A stretch of 45,331 nt of DNA, taken from assembly GCA_945949395.1 (NCBI GenBank), contig CAMFEK010000011.1, forward strand, positions 1-45,331. The letters are read 5' to 3'. Source of the DNA: an uncultured Clostridia bacterium. GTDB lineage: Bacteria; Bacillota; Clostridia; Christensenellales; Borkfalkiaceae. Positions 7,014-14,242 of this stretch are shown here, piece by piece; position 1 is the stretch's first letter, and the number at the start of each line of letters is the position of its first letter. The notes under the pieces were generated by a model. That model worked only from the letters and a program-made list of their open reading frames with translations. It searched no databases and was not told the DNA's origin. A program made the position numbers and the translations under genes.

Positions 7014-8321
7014 ATGAAAGAGAAAAAAATGACGAAAACGAAAAAAATACTGCTCTCCATCGGGGCGGTTCTGTTAGCCGCGCTTCTCTTCGCGGGGGGA
7101 TACGTTACCTTCTATTTCACCATGGATAGGAGCATCGCCTCTCTCTGGTGGATCAAAAAGCATATCGACGGGTACTATATCTGGGATATGACGGACGAGG
7201 AATTTCTCTCCTATGCTACGGAAGGCATCAACGGTCATCTCGACCCGTATTCCGTGTATTATTCCCCGGAAGAGCTTTCCGACGAGATGTCCGAGCGGGA
7301 AGGAAACAATACCGGATTCGGTTTCACCTTCTATACCACGTCGGAAGGCTTGTTCATCTATCGCGTGGCGGGCGGTTCGCCTGCGGAAAAAGCGGGGATA
7401 CGCGCCGGGGATTTCCTGTTTTCTTTCGGGGAGAGCGAGCAGTCGCAGACGCCCGTAAAGACGTTTGCCGAGTTTTCGGAATTTCTTTCTCAAAAGGCGG
7501 AAGGGGAGCCCGTCGTGTTGGCGACGGCTTCGGATTCGGAGGGGAGCGACCTCGTCTACCACACCCTTTCCAGACAGGAGTATACCACGGGATATGTGAC
7601 TTACCGCTCTTCCACGTCGGGCTACCGCGCGGAAGGTGGCGAATGGACGGCTTTCGACGGCGCCCTGTCCTCTCTGCCCGAAAACGTAGGCTATATCCGC
7701 TTGACGGAGTTCTACGGCTCCGCCGCCACGCAGATGCTGTATGCGCTCACGCAGATGAAGGAGGAGGGAAAGACGGAGCTGATCCTCGATCTTCGCGGCA
7801 ACCGCGGCGGAAGTTTAGACGTGCTCTGCGATTTAGCGGGATATTTTTTGAAGAATAACGACAGGAAAAATCCCCCCGTGCTCGTCGCCCGCTATAAGGG
7901 CGGGTACGAATATACCTACCGCGCGACGGATGCTAAGGGGTATTACGACTACTTTTTCGGCGAAGAGGGAAAGATCACCGTGCTCGCGGACGAATACACG
8001 GCTTCCGCATCCGAATGTCTCATCGGCGCCATGCTCGATTACGGCAGCATCTCCTATTCGGATATCCTGCTCTCGGAGTTTGACGGCGTGGCGAAAACGT
8101 ACGGGAAGGGAATCATGCAGACGACCTTTACCAACCCCGTCACCGGGGAAGGGTTAAAGATCACGTCGGCTAAGATCTATTGGCCGCTCTCCGATACCTG
8201 TATACACGGGGTTGGCGTTACGCCTGCCGACGGCGCGCGGAGCATGGCGAGCGAGTTGTTTCTCACCTTTTCCGATCGGGAGCTGGAACGCATTCTTTCC
8301 GAAATGTACCCCGTCACTTGA
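7014..8321 (+). CDS. S41-family carboxy-terminal processing protease
   Basis: This 435-residue protease is membrane-anchored by one N-terminal helix (about residues 12-32) behind a Lys-rich start, so the catalytic part faces outwards. A PDZ domain lies at about residues 98-180 (GFGFTFYTTSEGLFIYRV, SPAEKAGIRAGD). The S41 catalytic domain follows, with LRGNRGG, the nucleophile region DEYTASASE (Ser) and the general-base region KTYGKGIMQT (Lys), as in CtpA/CtpB. CtpB-type proteases cut regulatory proteins in sporulation and envelope stress, but the substrate here is unknown. It is coupled to the regulator upstream. Its stop overlaps the end of the convergent small gene by 8 bp, and there is no obvious terminator. 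Confidence 0.92.
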   Translation: MKEKKMTKTKKILLSIGAVLLAALLFAGGYVTFYFTMDRSIASLWWIKKHIDGYYIWDMTDEEFLSYATEGINGHLDPYSVYYSPEELSDEMSEREGNNTGFGFTFYTTSEGLFIYRVAGGSPAEKAGIRAGDFLFSFGESEQSQTPVKTFAEFSEFLSQKAEGEPVVLATASDSEGSDLVYHTLSRQEYTTGYVTYRSSTSGYRAEGGEWTAFDGALSSLPENVGYIRLTEFYGSAATQMLYALTQMKEEGKTELILDLRGNRGGSLDVLCDLAGYFLKNNDRKNPPVLVARYKGGYEYTYRATDAKGYYDYFFGEEGKITVLADEYTASASECLIGAMLDYGSISYSDILLSEFDGVAKTYGKGIMQTTFTNPVTGEGLKITSAKIYWPLSDTCIHGVGVTPADGARSMASELFLTFSDRELERILSEMYPVT

Positions 8322-8535
8322 CGTATTGATCTAAAAAATCGCGAATGGCAAAATTTACCGTCTCTTCCTTCGGAGGGGGCGGTTCTTCTTTTTTTTGCTC
8401 CGTTTTCGTGTCGGTAAGGTATAAGGATAAAAGCTCCTTGTTGTCGAGTATGGTCTTTAACAGCGGCTTTATCTTATCGGAAAGATCACCGTTTTCCTTT
8501 AAGGTAAGCAATAGCAATACGATGTAGATCTCCAT
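8314..8535 (-). CDS. Small hypothetical protein
   Basis: This is a 73-residue reading frame convergent with the S41 protease gene, overlapping its end by 8 bp. The N-terminus is hydrophobic (EIYIVLLLLTL), the middle is a Lys/Asp-rich helix (LSDKIKPLLKTILDNKELL), followed by a Pro/Glu linker (PPPPKEE) and a C-terminal helix. I do not recognise it. No clear ribosome site precedes the ATG at 8535; the longer frame from a TTG at 8574 has none either. It has an amphipathic, protein-like composition, so it is kept, but it may not be expressed. Confidence 0.5.
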   Translation of the reverse strand: MEIYIVLLLLTLKENGDLSDKIKPLLKTILDNKELLSLYLTDTKTEQKKEEPPPPKEETVNFAIRDFLDQYVK

Positions 8536-8553
8536 GCTATATTGTATGCGCCG

Positions 8554-8582
8554 TTGGCAAAAAAGGGGAGTCAACGCATAAT
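8554..8582 (+). promoter_or_regulatory. Promoter of the 90-aa hypothetical gene
   Basis: TTGGCA, 17 bases, CATAAT, 18 bases before the ATG at 8601, with GGAGGT at 8591-8596. Confidence 0.5.
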
Positions 8583-8600
8583 ATTTCAGTGGAGGTATGT

Positions 8601-8873
8601 ATGAAGGATTTCAAAAATTATACGGCGGATGCGGCGTTGCCCGACGAGCTACAAAAGACGCTCTCTTCCCTTTCGGGCAAGGGGACAAAGGAATTGCTCC
8701 CCATACTCTTTTCGGAGGCGACCAAGGCGAGAAAGAACGGAACTCTTTCCGATCGGGAGATAGACGATTTCTTTCAAAAGGTCTCGCCTATGCTCAGTCC
8801 CGTCGAGCGGGCTACCTGCCTGTCGATGATCGAAAAACTCAAGGCGATCAAATCAGACGGAGCGCGTGGATAA
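8601..8873 (+). CDS. Small hypothetical protein, 90 aa
   Basis: This is a 90-residue soluble, helical protein. A strong GGAGGT site at 8591-8596 decides the ATG start at 8601, although a GTG lies in frame 12 bases earlier. Readable parts are DELQKTLSSLSGKGTKELL, a KARKNGTLSDREIDDFF helix and PVERATCLSMIEKLKAI. The family is not recognised; the layout recalls small uncharacterised clostridial proteins. Its last 26 bp overlap the end of the convergent cysteine desulfurase gene, so neither gene can have a terminator between them. Confidence 0.7.
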   Translation: MKDFKNYTADAALPDELQKTLSSLSGKGTKELLPILFSEATKARKNGTLSDREIDDFFQKVSPMLSPVERATCLSMIEKLKAIKSDGARG

Positions 8874-9957
8874 AGGCGTCGCATTCTTCCTGCGTGTTAA
8901 ATTCGGAAAGGCTCGCCCGCACCAAGCCCGCCTCGGCGGTGGATAACGCTCTATGAATGAGCGGCGCGCAATGAAAGCCGCCCCGAACGGCGACGTCGAA
9001 TCTTTCGGATAGCATGGAAGAGACTTCTTCGGAGGACAGCGTTTGATGCGCAAACGCGACGATGCCGCTCTCGTTGGGCTTGGAATAGAGAGTCAGCTTG
9101 CGGTTGCGGGATAGGGCGCCGTGCAGGTATTCGGTGAGGGAGAACACCTTTTTTCGGTTTTCCTCCAAAAATTGTTTGGTGTAAAGCGTTCCCTCGAACA
9201 AAGAGACGATCGCGGGATAGGACAGCGTGCCGCTCTCCAAAGCGTCCGGATAAAAGTCCGGTTGCTCCAAACTTAAGCTCATGCTCCCCGTGCCGCCGTA
9301 GGTGAGCGGCTTGATTTGCGTCCTCGAAGAAAAGAGCAGGGCGCCGCTTCCGCCTATGCCGTGCAAACCTTTGTGCCCCGCGAGCGCGAGGACGTCGATG
9401 CCCTGTTTTTTCATGGATATGGGGAAATGTCCGCCCGCCTGCGCCCCGTCGCAAAGAAGTATCGCGCGTTCGGGAATCATCCTTTTGATGCGCTCGATAT
9501 CGGGGCGATAGCCCGTCACGTTGGAGCAAAGGGTGACGGCTACGAGCTTCGTGTTCTCCCGTATCGCTTTTGCGAACGCCTCGTAATCGAGTTCGCCCTG
9601 CTTTAATCCGATCACGCTGACGGCTACGCCCCGCTTTTTCATTTCTTCCAAGGGGCGCAACACGCTGTTGTGTTCCAAACAGGTCGTCACGACGTGATCG
9701 CCTTTTTCCAAAATGCCGAATAGGGCGATATTCAGCGCCTCTGTACAGTTTTTTGTGAAGATCACCCGTTCCGTTTCGTAACCGTCAAAGAGGGAACAGA
9801 GCGCGATTCGGGTATTTTGCACGATATTTGCGTGGGAAACGGATAATTTATGCCCGCTTCTGCCGGGGTTGGCACAATTTTTCAGCGAGGAAGCCACGGC
9901 GCGCTGTACGCCGAGCGGTTTTGTGCCGCCCGTCGCCGCATTATCGAAATAGATCAT
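8848..9957 (-). CDS. Class V aminotransferase / cysteine desulfurase (EF2568-type)
   Basis: This 369-residue PLP enzyme releases sulfur (or selenium) from cysteine or selenocysteine. Visible features are the N-terminal YFDNAATG motif, TKNCTEALN (cofactor phosphate), CDGAQAGGH, LAGHKGLHG with the PLP Lys, and RGGFHCAP with the catalytic Cys near residue 335. It fits the TIGR01977 (EF2568) group, often found beside DUF3343 and selenium-metabolism genes, as here. The ATG at 9957 follows GGAGGTGTGAAT and is preferred over the GTG two codons upstream. It is divergent from the DUF3343 gene across about 64 bp that must hold both promoters. The 3' end overlaps the convergent small gene by 26 bp. Confidence 0.9.
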   Translation of the reverse strand: MIYFDNAATGGTKPLGVQRAVASSLKNCANPGRSGHKLSVSHANIVQNTRIALCSLFDGYETERVIFTKNCTEALNIALFGILEKGDHVVTTCLEHNSVLRPLEEMKKRGVAVSVIGLKQGELDYEAFAKAIRENTKLVAVTLCSNVTGYRPDIERIKRMIPERAILLCDGAQAGGHFPISMKKQGIDVLALAGHKGLHGIGGSGALLFSSRTQIKPLTYGGTGSMSLSLEQPDFYPDALESGTLSYPAIVSLFEGTLYTKQFLEENRKKVFSLTEYLHGALSRNRKLTLYSKPNESGIVAFAHQTLSSEEVSSMLSERFDVAVRGGFHCAPLIHRALSTAEAGLVRASLSEFNTQEECDAFIHALRLI

Positions 9958-10021
9958 ATTCACACCTCCGAAAATTCAATCATATACTGTTATTATTTAT
10001 ACGAAGGAGGGGGCGATTTTT

Positions 10022-10276
10022 ATGAACGTTTTGGCGGTCTTTCGCTCTCGCACGCAAACGCTTTCTTTTGCGGCGGAACTGAAAAGGCTCGGCGTTTCCT
10101 CGCAGACGGTATCTACGCCGCGTCAGGCAAAAGTAGGGTGCGGACTTTCCTGCAAATTTTCCTATTCCTCGCTGACAAAAGCAAGAATAGCCTTGGGGCG
10201 GGGAAAATATTCCTCGTTCGTCGGTTTTTTCAGGGAAGTGACGTACTCCATGGGAAAAGAGTACCTTATTTTGTAA
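10022..10276 (+). CDS. DUF3343 protein, putative Se/S carrier
   Basis: This 84-residue protein matches the DUF3343 pattern. It has a ferredoxin-like beta start (NVLAVFRSRTQTL), an AAELKRLG helix, a TPRQAKVGCGLSC block with the conserved Gly-Cys-Gly turn, and a C-terminal strand with Tyr. Members are thought to carry persulfide or perselenide, or to help TIGR01977 enzymes and YedF-like proteins. The divergent neighbour is exactly such an enzyme. It has a very strong GGAGGGGG ribosome site. The Cys residues in GCGLSC are the likely carriers; this role is inferred, not proven for the family. Confidence 0.82.
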   Translation: MNVLAVFRSRTQTLSFAAELKRLGVSSQTVSTPRQAKVGCGLSCKFSYSSLTKARIALGRGKYSSFVGFFREVTYSMGKEYLIL

Positions 10277-10281
10277 AATGC

Positions 10282-10310
10282 TTGCGTAAAAAATTTTCCC
10301 GTGCTATAAT
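10282..10310 (+). promoter_or_regulatory. nth promoter, probably giving a leaderless mRNA
   Basis: TTGCGT, 17 bases, TATAAT (-10 at 10305-10310). The ATG of nth begins at 10317, 7 bases after the -10, where transcription should start. No Shine-Dalgarno sequence lies between them. Confidence 0.65.
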
Positions 10311-10316
10311 AGCGTC

Positions 10317-10946
10317 ATGAAAAAGCAAACGAAAGAAAAAATTTTGAACGAACTCGAACGCCTTTATCCCGACGCCAAGCCGGCTTTGGCGTATTCTACG
10401 GCATACGAACTGCTCGTCGCCGTCATTTTGTCGGCGCAGTGCACGGACGCTCGGGTGAATCAAGTCACGGCGGAGCTTTTCAAGGAGCACAACACGCCGC
10501 AGAGCATGCTCTCGCTCTCGCAAGAGGATTTGGAAGGGTACATTTTTTCCTGCGGGCTGTACCATTCCAAAGCGGCTCACATTCTTTCCGCCAGCGCGGA
10601 TATTTTGGAAAAGTTTGGCGGAGAAGTGCCTTCCACCGTCAAAGAGCTGAAAACGCTTTCCGGCGTGGGGCAAAAGACGGCGAACGTGGTGTATTCCGTT
10701 TGGTTCGGCGGCGACGCCATCGCCGTGGATACGCACGTCTTCCGCGTCTCCAACCGCTTGGGGCTCGCCAAGGCGGATAACGTGAAACAGACGGAGGAAC
10801 AGCTCCATAAGAGTATTCCCAAAAGCGACTGGAGCAAGGCGCACCACTGGCTCATCTTTCACGGCAGAAAGGTCTGCCACTCGCAGCACCCCGATTGCCC
10901 GAATTGTACGCTGTCTTCCCTTTGCGAATACGTCAATAAAAAATAA
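10317..10946 (+). CDS. nth: Endonuclease III
   Basis: This 209-residue bifunctional DNA glycosylase/AP lyase removes oxidised pyrimidines in base-excision repair. It has a helix-hairpin-helix LSGVGQKTANVV with the catalytic Lys (about residues 114-125), the catalytic Asp in VDTHVFRVSNRLGL (about residue 142), and a C-terminal [4Fe-4S] motif with the spacing C-x6-C-x2-C-x5-C, complete. The length is normal. Its promoter appears to place the transcription start on the start codon, and the end of the gene runs into a hairpin that also contains the next promoter. Confidence 0.96.
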   Translation: MKKQTKEKILNELERLYPDAKPALAYSTAYELLVAVILSAQCTDARVNQVTAELFKEHNTPQSMLSLSQEDLEGYIFSCGLYHSKAAHILSASADILEKFGGEVPSTVKELKTLSGVGQKTANVVYSVWFGGDAIAVDTHVFRVSNRLGLAKADNVKQTEEQLHKSIPKSDWSKAHHWLIFHGRKVCHSQHPDCPNCTLSSLCEYVNKK

Positions 10947-10955
10947 TCCCGCCTA

Positions 10956-11013
10956 TTGACGGAGAATCCCCTTTGTGGTATACTTTTGGTATCTTACAAA
11001 AGGGGATTTTTTT
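10956..11013 (+). promoter_or_regulatory. alpha-galactosidase promoter inside an insulating hairpin
   Basis: The promoter is TTGACG, 17 bases, TATACT (10956-10984). An inverted repeat (AATCCCCTTTGT at about 10965-10976, and ACAAAAGGGGATT at about 10996-11008, followed by seven T) has its left arm in the promoter spacer and its right arm over the ribosome site AAAGGGGAT. Read-through RNA from nth would fold this hairpin, ending transcription and hiding the ribosome site. RNA starting at the promoter lacks the left arm. Confidence 0.6.
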
Positions 11014-13152
11014 ATGTGGACGATCACGGACAAGATCTGTAAAGGGGATACCCTGCACAACAGTTTACTATTCGGGAAGGACAGGCGTATAGAATATCTG
11101 TATTTCGGCAAAAAAATAAACACGCGCGGAGAGTACGATATTCTTCGCCCCGAAAGCGATTTTTGGGGCAACCGCATACCGCTTGCGCCCCTCTCTTCTT
11201 ACGGCGACGGCGATTTCAGAACGCCCTCCTTCGTCGCCGTCTCATCGAGCGAGGTTTCCGCCTTCCGGTTTTCCTTTGTCGGCGCAGAGCAGTCCCGCCG
11301 ACCGGATATCTCCCCTCTGCCCTGCGCCCGCGGGGAAGGGGATACGCTCAAGGTGAGCTATTTCGACGAGGCGCACGGCGTCCTCTTAAACGAATATTTC
11401 ACCCTTTTCGACGATTGCGACGTCGTGATCTGTTCCCGCGAGGTCGTCAATCGGGGAGGCGAGAGCGTCTTTCTCAAAAAGATAGATTCTCTGCAATTCG
11501 AGCTGTGGGGGAAGGACAAGACTTTCGTCTCCTTCGACGGCAGTTGGGGGTACGAGCGGCAAAAGCACGAGACGGCGCTCTCCGTCGGCAAGCTCGTAAA
11601 CGAGAGCGTGACGGGTTCTTCCTCGCCCTTCCACAATCCTTTCGTCATGGTGAAGGACGAGACTTGCGTGTACGCGTTCAACCTCATCTATTCGGGCAAT
11701 CACAAGGAGAGCTTGGAGTCCGACGATTTGGGCAGGAGCCGCGTGCTCGTCGGCATGAACGACTTTCTGTTCGACTGGGAAGTGAAACCGTCCGCCCGTT
11801 TTTGCACGCCCGAAGCGGTGATGACGGTGGGAGAAAGCGAGGAGCAGGTTTCCCTCTTTTTGCACGAATTCGTAAAAAAGCATATTTTGCCCGAAAACTG
11901 GGCGAATCGGGAGCGCCCCGTCCTCGTCAATAACTGGGAGGGAACGGAGTTTTCCTTCACGGCGGAAAAGATAAAAGCCATCATCGACAGGAGCGCCGAG
12001 GCGGGCGCGGAACTCTTCGTGCTGGACGACGGGTGGTTCGGGCACCGCGACGGGGATAATTCTTCCTTGGGAGACTGGTTCGATTATACGCAAAAGACGG
12101 GAGGGCTAAAAAATCTCGCCGACTACGCGCGGGCAAAGGGGCTCTCGTTCGGCATTTGGGTGGAACCCGAGATGATCTCCGAGGATTCCGAGCTTTACCG
12201 AAGTCATCCCGAATACGCCATGCGCTCGGATCGGGAACCCTTCCGTATTCGCAATCAGCTCATGCTCGATCTGACAAATCCCGAGGTGTGCGAATATATC
12301 TATCAAAGCGTGAAAAACGTCATTCTTCTTTGTCGGGCGGCGTACGTGAAATGGGACTATAACCGTTTCATGACGGACTGCTACGGGAAGGAAATTCCCG
12401 CGGGCGAGTATTTTCATCGCTATCTCTTGGGGCTTTACGGGGTATTAAGGAGGCTCACGGAAGAATTTCCCGACGTGCTCTTTGAAAGCTGCGCTTCCGG
12501 CGGCGCAAGATTCGATCTCGGTATGCTCTTCTTTATGCCGCAGACGTGGGTGAGCGACGATACCGACGCGCGGGAGCGGCTATTCATTCAGGGCGGGACT
12601 TCCTACGCTTATCCGATCAGCAGTTTCGGTTCGCACGTCTCTTCTTCCCCGAATTTGCAGAGCGGAAATTCCCATTGTCTCGAAACGCGATTCAACGTCG
12701 CCGTCTGCGGCAATTTGGGGTACGAAATGGATCTTACCAAGTGCTCGCAAGAGGAGCTTTCCCTCATTCGGGAACAGATTTCCTTTTATAAGGCGCATCG
12801 AAAAACGTTTGCGTTCGGAAAGTTTTACCGAATCGGGGATATTTTCCGAGATAACGTCACGGGGTACGTCTTTGCGGGAGAGGAGGAGAGTATCGCCGTC
12901 GTCGCCGTCAAGCAAAAACGGGTGGGCGAAAAAAATATCCGTTTCCGCATGCGCGGGCTAAATGAAAACGCGCTATACGCCGTTCAAACGAGAAAACAGC
13001 GCAATTACGCCAAGGAGTATTCCTACGTGGCGGGCGGTGACGTGCTCATGAACGGTTCTCTCGTTTTAGACGGCATTTTCGACGATGAATCCCTGCGGGA
13101 AAACTCGTCGCCTCTCTATACGAGAATGATTATCTTCCGGAAAATTTCATAA
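11014..13152 (+). CDS. alpha-Galactosidase, GH36 family
   Basis: This 712-residue enzyme hydrolyses terminal alpha-1,6-galactosides such as melibiose and raffinose-type sugars. It has an N-terminal beta-supersandwich (to about residue 310), then a TIM barrel with LDDGWFGHRDGD, WVEPEMIS, YVKWDYNR with the nucleophile Asp448, ESCASGG and SDDTDA (about residues 514-519) with the acid/base Asp, then a C-terminal beta domain. The length is typical for GH36 subgroup I. There is no signal peptide, so it acts in the cytoplasm on imported sugars. The ATG at 11014 is behind AAGGGGAT; the frame extends 13 codons further up but into the promoter. No sugar transporter or regulator is next to it, so it is a stand-alone gene. 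Confidence 0.95.
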   Translation: MWTITDKICKGDTLHNSLLFGKDRRIEYLYFGKKINTRGEYDILRPESDFWGNRIPLAPLSSYGDGDFRTPSFVAVSSSEVSAFRFSFVGAEQSRRPDISPLPCARGEGDTLKVSYFDEAHGVLLNEYFTLFDDCDVVICSREVVNRGGESVFLKKIDSLQFELWGKDKTFVSFDGSWGYERQKHETALSVGKLVNESVTGSSSPFHNPFVMVKDETCVYAFNLIYSGNHKESLESDDLGRSRVLVGMNDFLFDWEVKPSARFCTPEAVMTVGESEEQVSLFLHEFVKKHILPENWANRERPVLVNNWEGTEFSFTAEKIKAIIDRSAEAGAELFVLDDGWFGHRDGDNSSLGDWFDYTQKTGGLKNLADYARAKGLSFGIWVEPEMISEDSELYRSHPEYAMRSDREPFRIRNQLMLDLTNPEVCEYIYQSVKNVILLCRAAYVKWDYNRFMTDCYGKEIPAGEYFHRYLLGLYGVLRRLTEEFPDVLFESCASGGARFDLGMLFFMPQTWVSDDTDARERLFIQGGTSYAYPISSFGSHVSSSPNLQSGNSHCLETRFNVAVCGNLGYEMDLTKCSQEELSLIREQISFYKAHRKTFAFGKFYRIGDIFRDNVTGYVFAGEEESIAVVAVKQKRVGEKNIRFRMRGLNENALYAVQTRKQRNYAKEYSYVAGGDVLMNGSLVLDGIFDDESLRENSSPLYTRMIIFRKIS

Positions 13153-13157
13153 AGTAC

Positions 13158-13186
13158 TTGTATTTTTTGTCATATTATGGTAAAAT
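13158..13186 (+). promoter_or_regulatory. Promoter of the 65-aa gene
   Basis: TTGTAT, 17 bases, TAAAAT, followed by CGGAG ahead of the ATG at 13223. Confidence 0.45.
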
Positions 13187-13222
13187 AAATACGGTAAATT
13201 TTTTCAATCGGAGTTTAAGAAA

Positions 13223-13420
13223 ATGGTTTTTAGAACGTCTATCGAAAAAATGACGAAAGAAGAGCGCGACGTGCTGGAGGAATTGTCGGGCGGCGCGCTT
13301 CACGAAGTTCTGGACGGCAGGTCGGATGAGTCGGAAGCGGAACGCGAGCGTTTGCGCTTGGACGAGGAAAACGAAATGATCCGTTGGATGACGCCCGAAG
13401 GTCCTTCCGAGGGGCAATAA
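13223..13420 (+). CDS. Small acidic hypothetical protein
   Basis: This is a 65-residue, highly charged protein rich in Glu, Asp and Arg, with a long predicted helix (SDESEAERERLRLDEENEM) and a KMTKEERDVLEELSGGALH start. It has no Cys and no membrane segment. It has its own promoter-like sequence, a GGAG site 8 bases before the ATG, and two hairpins downstream, which supports a real transcription unit. The family is not recognised. A similar-length frame on the other strand (13175-13417) looks like its shadow. Confidence 0.55.
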   Translation: MVFRTSIEKMTKEERDVLEELSGGALHEVLDGRSDESEAERERLRLDEENEMIRWMTPEGPSEGQ

Positions 13421-13452
13421 TTACTATCGATCATACAGTTATGTTGTTCTAA

Positions 13453-13488
13453 GGGGCGCACGGATTTTTCTTTTTTGCCGTACGCCCC
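13453..13488. other. Hairpin between convergent genes
   Basis: An 11-bp stem with one mismatch (GGGGCGCACGG / CCGTACGCCCC) has a T-rich 14-base loop. It stands in front of the proper terminator at 13501. There is no T tract directly after the stem, so its role is unclear. Confidence 0.55.
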
Positions 13489-13500
13489 CTCCTTTTGACG

Positions 13501-13540
13501 AAACTCCCCCGCAAGATTCCTTGCAGGGGAGTTTTTCTTT
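13501..13540. terminator. Terminator between the 65-aa gene and thrH
   Basis: Stem AAACTCCCC, C, GCAAG, loop ATTC, CTTGC, A, GGGGAGTTT, with one C-A mismatch and GTTTTTCTTT on the plus strand. On the minus strand only three T follow, so termination of the 65-aa gene is the clearer function. Confidence 0.8.
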
Positions 13541-14138
13541 ACAGAGCTTTTTCGATCGCGTCGAGGAGATCGTCGAAACTTTCGTAGGCGGGCAGATCGG
13601 GGTTGTCCGCTTTGATTTTGTCCGTGGAGCGGAACAAGAATCCCGCCTTGCTCGCGCGGATCATGCCGAGATCGTTGTAGCTGTCGCCGCTGGCAATCGT
13701 TTCGTATCCGATGGACTGGAGCGCCTTCACGGTGGTGTACTTGGATTTTTCGCAACGCATCTTGAAGCCCGTCACTTCGCCGTTTTCCGCCACCTCGAGG
13801 GTGTTGCAGAAGATGGTGGGCATACCGAGTTTCTTCATCAGGGGCGCGGCAAACTGCGTAAAGGTGTCGCTGATAATAATGACCTGACAAAGGGAACGCA
13901 GTTTGTCCAAAAATTCCTTGGCGCCGGTAAGGGGATCGATCGTTTCGATGACGGCTTGAATCTCTTTGAGTCCCAAACCGTGTTCCTTTAAGATGCTAAG
14001 TCTCCAGTTCATCAATTTGTTGTAATCGGGCTCGTCTCTCGTAGTTCTCTTGAGTTCGGGAATGCCGCTCGCTTCCGCAAAAGCAATCCAGATTTCGGGC
14101 ACGAGTACGCCCTCTAAGTCCAAACAGGTTATCGTCAT
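13539..14138 (-). CDS. thrH: ThrH-like phosphoserine phosphatase / homoserine phosphotransferase
   Basis: This 199-residue HAD-superfamily protein matches ThrH closely. Motif I is CLDLEGVLVPE (the two Asp/Glu positions of the ThrH type, D-L-E instead of D-x-D), motif II is IIISDTF, Lys lies in RCEKSKY, and motif III is SGDSYNDLGM. ThrH of Pseudomonas dephosphorylates phosphoserine and can move the phosphate to homoserine, linking serine and threonine synthesis. No serA, serC or thr gene is near, so the role here is inferred from homology. It is monocistronic, with a clear promoter at 14168-14196. The family is best known from Proteobacteria but does occur in Clostridia. Confidence 0.9.
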   Translation of the reverse strand: MTITCLDLEGVLVPEIWIAFAEASGIPELKRTTRDEPDYNKLMNWRLSILKEHGLGLKEIQAVIETIDPLTGAKEFLDKLRSLCQVIIISDTFTQFAAPLMKKLGMPTIFCNTLEVAENGEVTGFKMRCEKSKYTTVKALQSIGYETIASGDSYNDLGMIRASKAGFLFRSTDKIKADNPDLPAYESFDDLLDAIEKAL

Positions 14139-14167
14139 AGTGAAATACCTCGTGTAAGATTTTTTTT

Positions 14168-14196
14168 ATTATATCATTTTACGCATGGGTTGGCAA
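14168..14196 (-). promoter_or_regulatory. thrH promoter
   Basis: Minus strand: TTGCCA (14191-14196), 17 bases, TATAAT (14168-14173). GAGG lies before the ATG at 14138. Confidence 0.7.
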
Positions 14197-14205
14197 GCGA
14201 TCAAC

Positions 14206-14237
14206 CATAAAAAATTCCTCCGCGCGGGCGAAGGAAT
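14206..14237 (-). terminator. Terminator of the PPTase-mtnN-luxS-ung operon
   Basis: Minus strand: ATTCCTTCGC, loop CCGC, GCGGAGGAAT (ten pairs, one G-U), then TTTTTT. It lies directly after ung. Confidence 0.85.
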
Positions 14238-14242
14238 CCATA

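Noticed and set aside
13175..13417. 80-codon minus-strand frame overlapping the 65-aa gene
   Set aside because: It has no promoter or ribosome site, while the plus frame has both and a terminator.
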